A stretch of 64,000 nt of DNA from AP-15 sp035538335. Lineage in GTDB: Bacteria; Pseudomonadota; Alphaproteobacteria; ATCC43930; CGMCC-115725. The translations under genes and the position numbers were made by a program. Positions 27,028 to 34,904 of this stretch are shown piece by piece. The notes below the pieces were generated by a model. The model was given only the letters and a program-made list of their open reading frames with translations. It did no database searches and was not told where the DNA came from. Location of the stretch: positions 124,001 through 188,000 of the forward strand of contig DATLKN010000050.1 of the NCBI GenBank assembly GCA_035538335.1, read 5' to 3'. Position 1 is the first letter of the stretch. Every line of letters starts with the position of its first letter.

Positions 27028-27633
27028 TTATCCGAACGGCAATTCGACCAAAAGGAAGTAGCCGTTCACCATCAACAGCGTCGCGAGCACCGCGATAGCG
27101 CCGCTCAAGCGCACGAGAGGCCGAGAGGCGGCGACTATGCTGACCGAGCCGAGCACGATCGCTATCTGAAAGAGCGCCGCCGAGAAGGCGAAGTTGGGGT
27201 CGCGCTCCTCGGCTCGTGCGCGCCGGCGTTCCCAGCGCTGAGCTTCGGTGATCAGTTGCTTCCTGCCGTGCCTGCTCGATGCGTCGCTCGCCGCGCGAGC
27301 GGCGGCGGCGCGATAGCGGGCGATCGCCGCGGCGGTCTTGTCGTGCGCCGCTTGCGGCATCTGCGGCAACGCCGCGAGCAGGGCTTCGAGTTGCGTCGAG
27401 GCGATCTCGGCGGCGCTCTCTCGCAGGTACTTCGCCTGGTAGTAGGCGTAGGTGTCCGAGGCGCGAATGTTTGCGCTCAACATCTCCTTTGTCGCGTTCG
27501 AGCCGCCGAGCGAGGTAATCGACAGCAACATCGCGACGATTCCGACATAGATGCCGGTGAACTTCCGGAAATCGTCGTTGGACGCGTGCTGATGCTCGTG
27601 ATGGATTTCTGGAATATCGGCCGATTCGACCAC
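27028..27633 (-). CDS. DUF4337-family membrane protein
   Basis: 201 residues from a GTG with GGGAG 7-8 bases upstream. One N-terminal membrane segment ('GIYVGIVAMLLSITSLGG') is followed by 'NATKEMLSANIRASDTYAYYQAKYLRE', the hallmark of DUF4337, a helical domain and two C-terminal membrane helices. Function is unknown. It converges on msrB and is divergent from the PAS kinase; a CtrA-type site lies between. Confidence 0.85.
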   Translation of the reverse strand: MVESADIPEIHHEHQHASNDDFRKFTGIYVGIVAMLLSITSLGGSNATKEMLSANIRASDTYAYYQAKYLRESAAEIASTQLEALLAALPQMPQAAHDKTAAAIARYRAAAARAASDASSRHGRKQLITEAQRWERRRARAEERDPNFAFSAALFQIAIVLGSVSIVAASRPLVRLSGAIAVLATLLMVNGYFLLVELPFG

Positions 27634-27710
27634 CGCGTCTCTCCCTTCGGCTGCAGCCTGAGAGGACAAGCAAGATCTCGGCGGCCGCGTCAAGGGCCAT
27701 TTCCCCAAGC

Positions 27711-27726
27711 TTAACGGATCGTTAAC
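27711..27726. promoter_or_regulatory. Perfect CtrA-type site
   Basis: TTAA-CGGATCG-TTAAC matches the consensus TTAA-N7-TTAAC exactly. It lies 54 bases before the histidine-kinase ATG and 78 bases from the divergent DUF4337 start, in promoter range for either. Confidence 0.6.
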
Positions 27727-27779
27727 CAGGCGCTTGTAGGCTCGCGTCGGCTTTACTTTTTTGCGGCGGTGGCCCCTCG

Positions 27780-29063
27780 ATGCTCGCCTCGCTCGTCGTC
27801 TTCGCCGCGCTCGGATTGACCGCCGCGATGGTCGCCCTTGTCGCTTTCTCGAGACTGCGGGGCGAACGGCGTGCCGGGACGAGGCTGCGCTTGCGCGTCG
27901 CAGACCTCGAGGCCAGGGCCGCATTGCTCGACAGCACACTCGAGAACATTGGTGAGGGGTTGAGCGTCTTCGATCGTGACGGGCACCTAATCATCTGGAA
28001 TTCGCGGATGATGGAGCTCCTCGAGCTGTCCGGGAAGATCGGCCCCGAAAAGACGTTGCGGGACGTTTTGACGGTGCAGGTCGGACGCGGCGATTTCGGC
28101 GAAGTCGATCCGGAGACCGAAGTCGCCGAGCGGCTCGAACGCTTCTACCGCGAGGTACCGACGGTCAAGGAGCGGGTCACCGCCACCGGGCGGATCCTGC
28201 AACTACGCCGCCGCCCGATGCCGCAAGGCCGGGTCCTGACGGTCTACTCGGACATTACCGAAATCAAAGCCTCAGAGCGCCGGCTGATCCATGCGCGCAG
28301 CCAAGCGGAGCTCGCGAACCGCGCCAAAGGCGACTTCCTCGCCAATATGAGCCACGAACTGCGCACGCCCTTGAACGCGATCATCGGCTTCTCAGAGGTC
28401 ATCGCGAACGAAATTTTTGGCCCGATCAAAAACACGAAGTACGTCGAGTATCTGAAGGACATTCACGACAGCAGCCTGCATCTCTTGTCGATCATCAACG
28501 ACGTCCTCGATATGGCAAAAATCGAGGCAGGAAGGATCGAGCTTTGCAAGGAAGCGGTTAATGTCGGGGCCGTGCTCGGTGACGCCGTGCGCATGTTACA
28601 GAAGCGGGCGGCGGCCAACGATATCGAGTTCGTCACCGAATTGCCGGCCGATGATATCGTGTTCTGGGCAGACCAGCGCGCGATAAAGCAGGTGCTGCTC
28701 AACCTATTGGCCAACGCAGTCAAATTCTCGAAGCCGCAAAGCCGGGTCTACATCCGGGTGGTGGATGAAACACCCGGCTCGATCGCCATCGAGGTCGAGG
28801 ATCAGGGGATCGGAATGACCGAAGAAGAGCAGCTGCGCGCGCTGCAGCCCTTCGGACAGGCAAAGGCGGTGACGACGCGAAATTATGGCGGCACCGGGTT
28901 GGGTCTTTCGATCACCAAAGGCCTTGTGGAAGCGCATCACGGAAGATTGATGCTGGCGAGCCGTCCGGGCGAAGGAACGCGAGTGCGCATTTCTCTGCCG
29001 ATGCCGGAGGCTTGGCTCGCGTCGGAGCGTGGGAAACCGCCGGTGGCCATCGCCGCGTCCTGA
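27780..29063 (+). CDS. Membrane-anchored PAS sensor histidine kinase
   Basis: 427 residues. One N-terminal membrane helix (5-24), a short coiled coil, a PAS domain (about 48-165, 'LENIGEGLSVFDRDGHLIIWN'), HisKA with His192 in 'SHELRTPLN', and HATPase_c ('LNLLANAVKFS', 'DQGIGMTEEEQ', 'GGTGLGLSITKGLVEAHHG'). With almost no periplasmic loop it must sense a cytoplasmic or membrane signal. No response regulator is adjacent. A perfect CtrA site upstream suggests cell-cycle control. Confidence 0.94.
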   Translation: MLASLVVFAALGLTAAMVALVAFSRLRGERRAGTRLRLRVADLEARAALLDSTLENIGEGLSVFDRDGHLIIWNSRMMELLELSGKIGPEKTLRDVLTVQVGRGDFGEVDPETEVAERLERFYREVPTVKERVTATGRILQLRRRPMPQGRVLTVYSDITEIKASERRLIHARSQAELANRAKGDFLANMSHELRTPLNAIIGFSEVIANEIFGPIKNTKYVEYLKDIHDSSLHLLSIINDVLDMAKIEAGRIELCKEAVNVGAVLGDAVRMLQKRAAANDIEFVTELPADDIVFWADQRAIKQVLLNLLANAVKFSKPQSRVYIRVVDETPGSIAIEVEDQGIGMTEEEQLRALQPFGQAKAVTTRNYGGTGLGLSITKGLVEAHHGRLMLASRPGEGTRVRISLPMPEAWLASERGKPPVAIAAS

Positions 29064-29070
29064 GTTCCAA

Positions 29071-30546
29071 TCAGCCGGCCTTGCGTAGCGGGGCGTCCTG
29101 CCGGACGACGCGAAACAGGAAGACCCCCGGGGCGACGGCAATCGTCGCCGCCGCCATAATGCGGAAGCAGTCCGCATAAGCCGAGAAGGAGGCCGCATTC
29201 GAAAGCGGCGGCCCCGGGTCGCCTCGTGCCGCGAGGTGGGTTTGCAGCCGCAATTGCAGCACCGCCGCCATCAGGGCGACGCCGGCGGCGCCGCCAAGCT
29301 GCCGCAACAGATTGTAAACCCCGGTGCCGTCGGTGCGCAGCCGGTCGGGCACCGTGGCGAAAGCGAGGGTGCTGAGCGGGGTGAACAACAGGCCGACGCC
29401 GAAACCTTGCAGGGCGCTTACCGCGCCGAGCCAAACCGCCTCGTGCGCAATGGGTACCCTCGCCATCAGCTCGAACGAAGCCGCAGTCAAGACCAACCCG
29501 ATGGCGAGCAGGATGCGAAGATCGATTCGATCGATCACGCGAGAGACCGCGAGCATCGTCAAGAGGGTTAGTGCGCCGCGCGGCGAAACCGTCAGTCCGG
29601 CCAGCGTCGCGTCGAAACCGAGCGGCCCCTCGCCGAGGGCAGGCAGGAGAACGATCACGGTGGTCACCAACGCCCCGATCGTGAAGGTGTAAAAGGCGGA
29701 TGTGGAAAAGTTCAGGTTCTTGAATACCTCGAACCGGAAGAGTGCGAAGCGGCCGCGCAGCGAGCGGATCGTGATGAGGAACAAGGCGAGCACGACGACG
29801 ACGGCCTCCACAGCGAACTCGGGAGACAGCAGAGAGGACTGGCCGATGCTGCGCTCGAGCGTCAGCTGGAGGGCGCCGACACCCAAGACCATCAAGAGAA
29901 TTCCGATGCCGTCGATATGGCTCTCGCGCTTCTCTTCGAGGCTTGGCGGCAGCCATCTGAGGCCGATGATTGCGGCCGCGCCGAGCGGAAGATTGATGCC
30001 GAAGATCCAGCGCCAGGAGGCGACGTCGGTAATGAAGCCGCCGAGGGTCGGACCCAGTACCGGCCCCGTCATTATCGTCGCCCCCCAGATCGCCAGCATG
30101 CGGCCGTGGTCGGACTTGGGGTGGATGTCGAGCAGCGTCGCCTGCGCCAGCGGCTGGATGATGCCGGCGGCCGCTCCCTGCAGCAATCGGAACAGAATGA
30201 TCGAGGTCGCCGAGGGCGCGAGCGCGCACAACAACGAGGTCAGCACAAAAAACGCGATCGCGCCGGAAAATAATTGCCGGGCTCCGTAGCGGCGCCGCAG
30301 CCATCCGGCGAGCGGCGCCGTCACCGCGGCCGCGCACAGATAGCTCGTCATCACCCATGAGCCGAGTTCGATGCCGCCGCCGAAACTCGCCTGCAGCTGC
30401 GGCAAGGCGACGTTGACGATCGTCAAATCGAAGGCCTGCATTGCGGTGGCGATCATCAGGGCAAGGGTCGCCTGCCGCCGAACCGAGCCGGACAAGCCGC
30501 TGGTTTCGGGGAGGCCGAGCGCGGGATTATCGGGGGTTTGCGTCAT
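29071..30546 (-). CDS. DHA2-family MFS multidrug exporter
   Basis: 491 residues from 'MTQTPDNPALG' (an ATG 21 bases earlier is possible). About 14 membrane helices. Motifs are 'DLTIVNVALPQLQASFGG' in helix 1, the helix 2-3 loop 'LRRRYGARQLF' and 'GPVLGPTLGGFI' of motif C, typical of drug/proton antiporters of the EmrB/QacA type. No membrane-fusion partner or regulator is adjacent. It converges with the kinase gene, 7 bases apart. Confidence 0.92.
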   Translation of the reverse strand: MTQTPDNPALGLPETSGLSGSVRRQATLALMIATAMQAFDLTIVNVALPQLQASFGGGIELGSWVMTSYLCAAAVTAPLAGWLRRRYGARQLFSGAIAFFVLTSLLCALAPSATSIILFRLLQGAAAGIIQPLAQATLLDIHPKSDHGRMLAIWGATIMTGPVLGPTLGGFITDVASWRWIFGINLPLGAAAIIGLRWLPPSLEEKRESHIDGIGILLMVLGVGALQLTLERSIGQSSLLSPEFAVEAVVVVLALFLITIRSLRGRFALFRFEVFKNLNFSTSAFYTFTIGALVTTVIVLLPALGEGPLGFDATLAGLTVSPRGALTLLTMLAVSRVIDRIDLRILLAIGLVLTAASFELMARVPIAHEAVWLGAVSALQGFGVGLLFTPLSTLAFATVPDRLRTDGTGVYNLLRQLGGAAGVALMAAVLQLRLQTHLAARGDPGPPLSNAASFSAYADCFRIMAAATIAVAPGVFLFRVVRQDAPLRKAG

Positions 30547-30819
30547 CGCCGGTAACCGTACGCACATGAGGGCAGAACATCGCCGGGCGACATCCGCCGC
30601 CCGTCAGAGGGCGAGACGCTGACGGCATTTGCGCGCAACTCACTTTCGGCAGCTTCGCGTGTCGCTGCGAGACAGCCCTGCCGCGGCACGTGAAGACCCC
30701 CCCATTCCCCGATCGCGGCCGCAGCCGCGCGATTCATATTCCATTAACCCTTTCGCGGCTACGCTAAGTGAAACGTGAAGAGCTGTCGAGGATCGAGTGT
30801 CCGAAGCTTGGAGCTGGTT

Positions 30820-31746
30820 GTGACGCCCCTTAGTATGCTGGTGACCTCGGATGGGCATTGGGTGGTCGAAGGCAGCTCGGATTTTTTCGAGGCGCTCGGC
30901 GATCCGGCGCCCGATTACGATGGTAGCCTGTTCGCCGTGAAAAACCTCGGCTTTATCAAGTTTCAGATATTTGATGGCGGGGTCGTCGAGGTCGAGCTGC
31001 ACCCGCGCAATGTCGAGCTGCCGGCGTTGCTCGCAGTCCAGCAGCAAATTCACTCCTCGCGCTGCAAACTGTTCCGCATCAAGCACTTCGATACGGAATG
31101 GCACTCCGAGATCACCTCTTCCGCCGAGCATGCAATCTCGCGCCTTTCCGAAATGTGCGCCCCGGCAGCGTCGCCGCCACCGACCAACAAGTACATGCTC
31201 GAGCCGTACGATTTTTCACGCTTGTTCGGCGACGAGAAGAGCCCGTTCCGGCCGATGGCGCAGAAATGGCGAGCCGCGTTCGGCTATTTCGACGAAACCG
31301 TGGTCCCGTTCGCGGTCAAGCACCAGCTCTTGTCGCGCATGATCATCGTCGGCGTCAGGCCGCCGACCACGGACCCCGTTTTCCGCTTCATCGGCGACGG
31401 TTTCCGCTGGGCCGGCCAAGGGTACCTAGCCAGCGGCATCGGCGATAAGGTCCAGAACCAGCCGGACGGCGAGTATGGAGGGTGGGTCTCCGAATATTAT
31501 CGGTCGGTGGCTACATCGGGACAGCCGCGGCACGACCTGATCACTGCCGTGCTGCACTATGAGGACGAGCCGGGACGACCGTCTCGCGTAACGCGCTACG
31601 AGCGGGTGCTGCTTCCCTGGAAGACACGCTCCGACGAGATTTTCGTCTCTATATCCTCGACGATCCTCGGCGAGGAATTCACTTCCGATGTATCGCCGTC
31701 GCCGATTGCAAACTCGCGCGTCATGAAGCTTAAAAGGTCATCATAG
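30820..31746 (+). CDS. Uncharacterised protein with PAS-like C-terminal half
   Basis: 308 residues from a GTG with GGAG 6 bases upstream; an ATG at 30835 is the alternative. Not confidently recognised. The second half ('DPVFRFIGDGFRWAG', 'VSEYYRSVATSGQPRHD', 'TRYERVLLPWKT') recalls the PAS_5-like domains common in alphaproteobacteria, where a strand pair and an 'Y..v..tgqP' helix recur; this is inference. There is no output domain. Its last 151 bases overlap, tail to tail, with the GNAT-like gene. Confidence 0.7.
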   Translation: MTPLSMLVTSDGHWVVEGSSDFFEALGDPAPDYDGSLFAVKNLGFIKFQIFDGGVVEVELHPRNVELPALLAVQQQIHSSRCKLFRIKHFDTEWHSEITSSAEHAISRLSEMCAPAASPPPTNKYMLEPYDFSRLFGDEKSPFRPMAQKWRAAFGYFDETVVPFAVKHQLLSRMIIVGVRPPTTDPVFRFIGDGFRWAGQGYLASGIGDKVQNQPDGEYGGWVSEYYRSVATSGQPRHDLITAVLHYEDEPGRPSRVTRYERVLLPWKTRSDEIFVSISSTILGEEFTSDVSPSPIANSRVMKLKRSS

Positions 31747-32447
31747 ACGTCTCGGGGCGAGCTGTACGCGATCACCCACTCCTTGCCGCCCCAGGGCGAG
31801 TCCCCGAAAAAAACGCTGCGGCTTAGGTTTTTGTGTCCGACCCCGCTGGCAAGCCCTTTCTCGATCGAAGTCGAAGACATCCAGGCAACGACCCAATCGA
31901 GCGGCCAGCGCGCGCAAGCATACGCTTTTCCTATCCTCGCAAAGAGATGCGAGAACCGATCGCCGCGGTAGTTGGGGTCGACCCAGACGGCGCCACTGCA
32001 AAGGACAACCCCCGAGATCAGCTTCGCCGCGGGCGCGGTGACGCGGCACTCCCACTTTTTTTCTCTCCCGTAGAACATGTTGGGAAACTGCTCTTCGAGG
32101 TTCGTGTCCGGCCAATAAAAGACGCGGCCCGCGTGGGTGGCGACGATCTCGCCACGTTCATTCTCGCCGCAGACCCAAAAGGAATTTTCCGGCGAGAGAT
32201 CGGTATAGAGAGGGTTGAAGGTATTGATGACCCGGAACCAGCCGCCTCTCGAGAGCTGGGTGGAATTGAAATAGACGAGCTCTTCGAAGTCGTGGCGCAC
32301 CCGCAGCAGAAGCCCGTGGCGGCGCGCTGCTTTGTCTGCTTCCAGGATGAAGCGGGCCAACAGCTGCGCCGGACCGTGCTTGATGGTCAGCGCATCGGGC
32401 AGGCGCAGATTGTTCTCGGGAACGATGTTCGGATAGACGAGACTCAT
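31596..32447 (-). CDS. GNAT-like uncharacterised protein
   Basis: 283 residues from the ATG at MSLVYPN, which has AGGA 8 bases upstream. The middle ('VCGENERGEIVATHAGRVF', 'SGAVWVDPNYRGDRFSHLF', 'YACARWPLDWVVAW') looks like an acetyltransferase (GNAT) core with strand-loop-helix around the acetyl-CoA site; not proven. The final 47 residues are antisense to the neighbouring gene and probably non-essential. A TTGACA-N17-TACGAA promoter and a 24-base palindrome lie upstream. GC content of the leader is clearly lower than its surroundings. Confidence 0.7.
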   Translation of the reverse strand: MSLVYPNIVPENNLRLPDALTIKHGPAQLLARFILEADKAARRHGLLLRVRHDFEELVYFNSTQLSRGGWFRVINTFNPLYTDLSPENSFWVCGENERGEIVATHAGRVFYWPDTNLEEQFPNMFYGREKKWECRVTAPAAKLISGVVLCSGAVWVDPNYRGDRFSHLFARIGKAYACARWPLDWVVAWMSSTSIEKGLASGVGHKNLSRSVFFGDSPWGGKEWVIAYSSPRDVYDDLLSFMTREFAIGDGDTSEVNSSPRIVEDIETKISSERVFQGSSTRS

Positions 32448-32526
32448 GGCGAATTCCTGTAGCCGATCCAGTTGCCGCGTCCCGGGCCCTTCCCGGTTTG
32501 CGCGCAGCCGGCGAATTCGGTATCGG

Positions 32527-32555
32527 TTCGTAAACGAATTGTTAAGGTTTGTCAA
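32527..32555 (-). promoter_or_regulatory. Sigma-70-type promoter of GNAT-like gene
   Basis: Leftward TTGACA (32555-32550), 17-base spacer, TACGAA (32532-32527). The spacer overlaps TTAACAATTCGTTTAC, one mismatch from a CtrA site. Confidence 0.55.
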
Positions 32556-32563
32556 TATTTGGG

Positions 32564-32587
32564 AATTTAGGTAAAACTACCTAAATT
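32564..32587. promoter_or_regulatory. 24-base inverted repeat, candidate activator site
   Basis: Ten-base arms AATTTAGGTA and TACCTAAATT are perfect complements around AAAC. The centre lies about 55 bases upstream of the predicted transcription start, a usual place for a dimeric activator. The regulator is unknown. Confidence 0.5.
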
Positions 32588-32593
32588 TACCTG

Positions 32594-32797
32594 TTAACGA
32601 AGCTCGATCCCTGCCCACCACAAAGCAACGATCGCCACGGCGGCGATCACCGCTATCGCATAGACAAATACCGCCGCGCGCCGGAGCCTATGGCGCTTTG
32701 CGAGCCCCGGCAATCCGGCGGAAACGAACAGCAGGATCGTCAGATACATCAAGGCGGCGAGCAGCTGCTGCGATGCCAGCGCGGGCCGGTCAAGCAC
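32594..32797 (-). CDS. Small two-helix membrane protein (67 aa)
   Basis: Starts with GTG. Two hydrophobic helices ('LLAALMYLTILLFVSAGLPGL' region and 'AVFVYAIAVIAAVAIVALWWAGI') are joined by a basic loop KRHRLRRA, giving inside-loop topology. No family recognised. It lies between the GNAT-like promoter region and a divergent dienelactone hydrolase. Confidence 0.45.
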   Translation of the reverse strand: MLDRPALASQQLLAALMYLTILLFVSAGLPGLAKRHRLRRAAVFVYAIAVIAAVAIVALWWAGIELR

Positions 32798-32901
32798 GGC
32801 AGCGGGTCCGCGATCGTCGGTGACGACAAGCGCCGGCTGATCTTCTAGGATGCCCGATCTCCGGAAGCGGGGTGCCGATCAACGCTGGAGGAAACCCGAG
32901 C

Positions 32902-33570
32902 ATGGGCAAGCTTATCACTCTGACCGCGGCCGATGGTCACACCCTCGACGCCTATCGCGCCGACCCGCAGGGCAAGGCCCGCGGCGGGCTCGTCGTCGCC
33001 CAGGAGATCTTTGGCGTCAACCATCACATCCGGGCCGTGTGCGACGGCTTCGCCGAGGCGGGCTATCTGGCGGTCGCCCCGGCCTTGTTCGACCGCTCGC
33101 GAAAGAAGGTCGAATTCGGCTATACGCCCGACGACATCGCGAAAGGCCGGGAGATCATGCAGACGCTCGATCTCAACAATGCGATGAAGGACATGGCAGC
33201 CGCCGCCGCGGTCGTCAAAGCGGCTGGCAAGGTCGGCGTCGTCGGCTATTGCTGGGGCGGCACCGTCGCCTGGGCGTCGGCAACCCGGCTCGACGGCATC
33301 GCGGCCTCGGTCTGCTATTACGGCGGCGGCATCGGTGGGCTCGCCGCCGAGAAGCCGCGCTGCCCGGTCATGCTGCATTTCGGCGACCAGGATCAGTCGA
33401 TCCCGATGGAAGTGGTCGAGAAGGTGAGGGCGGCGCACCCCGCTCTGCCGCTTTACGTCTATCACGCCGGTCATGGCTTCAACTGCGACGCCCGCGGTTC
33501 CTACCATGCGGAAAGCGCCAAGCTAGCTCTCGATCGCACGCTCGGCTTTCTGCGCGAGCACGTCGGGTGA
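32902..33570 (+). CDS. Dienelactone hydrolase family protein
   Basis: 222 residues. The cysteine nucleophile is Cys117 in GYCWGG, with Asp in 'FGDQDQSIP' and His in 'HAGHGFNCD'. 'VVAQEIFGVNHHIR' at the N-terminus is diagnostic. GGAGGAAA precedes the ATG. These enzymes open lactones in chlorocatechol-type pathways or hydrolyse other esters. The M20 amidohydrolase GTG overlaps its TGA, so the two are coupled. Confidence 0.93.
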   Translation: MGKLITLTAADGHTLDAYRADPQGKARGGLVVAQEIFGVNHHIRAVCDGFAEAGYLAVAPALFDRSRKKVEFGYTPDDIAKGREIMQTLDLNNAMKDMAAAAAVVKAAGKVGVVGYCWGGTVAWASATRLDGIAASVCYYGGGIGGLAAEKPRCPVMLHFGDQDQSIPMEVVEKVRAAHPALPLYVYHAGHGFNCDARGSYHAESAKLALDRTLGFLREHVG

Positions 33571-34904
33571 GCAAGGCCGAGCTGAAAAGCCGAGTCTGCG
33601 AGGCGATCGACCGCGCCGCCGCCGACATTGTCGGGCTCGGCGAAAGCATCCTTCGCCATCCCGAAACCGGCTTTAACGAAAAACGGACTTCCGCCCTTGT
33701 CGCCGAGCGGATGGCGGCGCTTGGGCTCGAGCCGCAAACGGGACTCGCGCTGACTGGTGTCAAGGGCCGGCTCAAGGGCAGCCGGCCGGGGCCGCGGCTC
33801 GCGATCGTCAGCGAACTCGACAGCCTGCGCACCTCCGATCATCCGCTCGCCGATCCGACTACGGGTGCGGCTCACAGTTGTGGGCACAACGCGCAGATCG
33901 CCGGCATGCTCGGCGCCGCGATCGGGCTCGCCGCCGCCGGAGCTGTGCCGCAGCTCGCCGGCGAGGTCGTGTTTTTCGCGGTGCCGGCGGAAGAGTTTAT
34001 CGACGTCGCCGAGCGCCTCGGGCGCGTCGAGAAGGGCGAGATCGAGTTCATGCTCGGCAAGCCCGAACTCGTCGCCAAGGGCCATTTCGACGACGTCGAC
34101 ATGGCGATGATGATCCACACCGGCTCGCGCGACGCGGCCGAGACGAGGGCCTTTCTCGCGCAGTCCTCGAACGGCGCCGTCGTCAAGCAAATCCGCTTTC
34201 GCGGCCGCGCCGCGCATGCCGGCAGCCTGCCGCAGCTCGGCATCAATGCGCTCAACGCAGCGCTGCTCGCGATGAACGCCATCGCGATGCAGCGTGAGAC
34301 CTTCTGGGACAAGGACACGGTGCGCATCCATCCGATCATTACGAAGGGCGGCGACGCGGTCAGCGTCGTGCCGGCCGAAGTGACGATGGAAACCTTCGTC
34401 CGCGCCGGCTCGCTGGAGGCGATCCTCGACGCGAACCAAAAGGTCGACCGCTCGTTGCGCGCCGGCGCGATGGCGATCGGCGCCGAAGTCGAGATCCGCA
34501 CGATCCCCGGCTATCTGCCACAGCGCAACGACCAGGGGTTGGGTAAAATTTTCGGGGCCAACGTCGAGAGCCTCTTCGGGCCGGGGTCCTTCAAGATCGG
34601 CGGGCATCGCACGGGCTCGACCGACATGGGCGATCTGGCGCACCTGATGCCGGTCATTCACCCCTATGTGGTCGCCGCCGAGGGCAAGGCGCATGGCGCG
34701 GATTGGCGCATCAACGAGCCGGAGCACGGCTATCTGACGCCGGCGAGACTGCTCGCAATGACGGCGATCGATTTGCTGTACGACGACGCGGCGGCGGCGC
34801 GCCGGGTGCTCGCCGAATTCCGACCGGCGATGACGAAGGAGGCCTATCTGGCCTACGCGCGCGGCCTCTTCAAGACTGAACGTTACGCCGCCCCTGAGGC
34901 GTAA
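33567..34904 (+). CDS. M20-family amidohydrolase/peptidase
   Basis: 445 residues from GTG. Metal-site motifs are 'AHSCGHNAQIAGML' and the catalytic glutamates in 'VPAEEF'; the lid domain insert 'QIRFRGRAAHAGSLPQLGINAL' is clear. Family members cleave N-acyl amino acids, p-aminobenzoyl-glutamate or indole-acetyl conjugates. It is coupled to the dienelactone hydrolase upstream and abuts the aldolase/dehydrogenase gene downstream (no gap), giving a three-gene operon. Confidence 0.9.
   Translation: MSKAELKSRVCEAIDRAAADIVGLGESILRHPETGFNEKRTSALVAERMAALGLEPQTGLALTGVKGRLKGSRPGPRLAIVSELDSLRTSDHPLADPTTGAAHSCGHNAQIAGMLGAAIGLAAAGAVPQLAGEVVFFAVPAEEFIDVAERLGRVEKGEIEFMLGKPELVAKGHFDDVDMAMMIHTGSRDAAETRAFLAQSSNGAVVKQIRFRGRAAHAGSLPQLGINALNAALLAMNAIAMQRETFWDKDTVRIHPIITKGGDAVSVVPAEVTMETFVRAGSLEAILDANQKVDRSLRAGAMAIGAEVEIRTIPGYLPQRNDQGLGKIFGANVESLFGPGSFKIGGHRTGSTDMGDLAHLMPVIHPYVVAAEGKAHGADWRINEPEHGYLTPARLLAMTAIDLLYDDAAAARRVLAEFRPAMTKEAYLAYARGLFKTERYAAPEA

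Noticed and set aside
32564..32587. Palindrome as a quorum-sensing lux box
   Set aside because: No LuxR or LuxI homologue is nearby and the sequence does not fit lux box consensus well.
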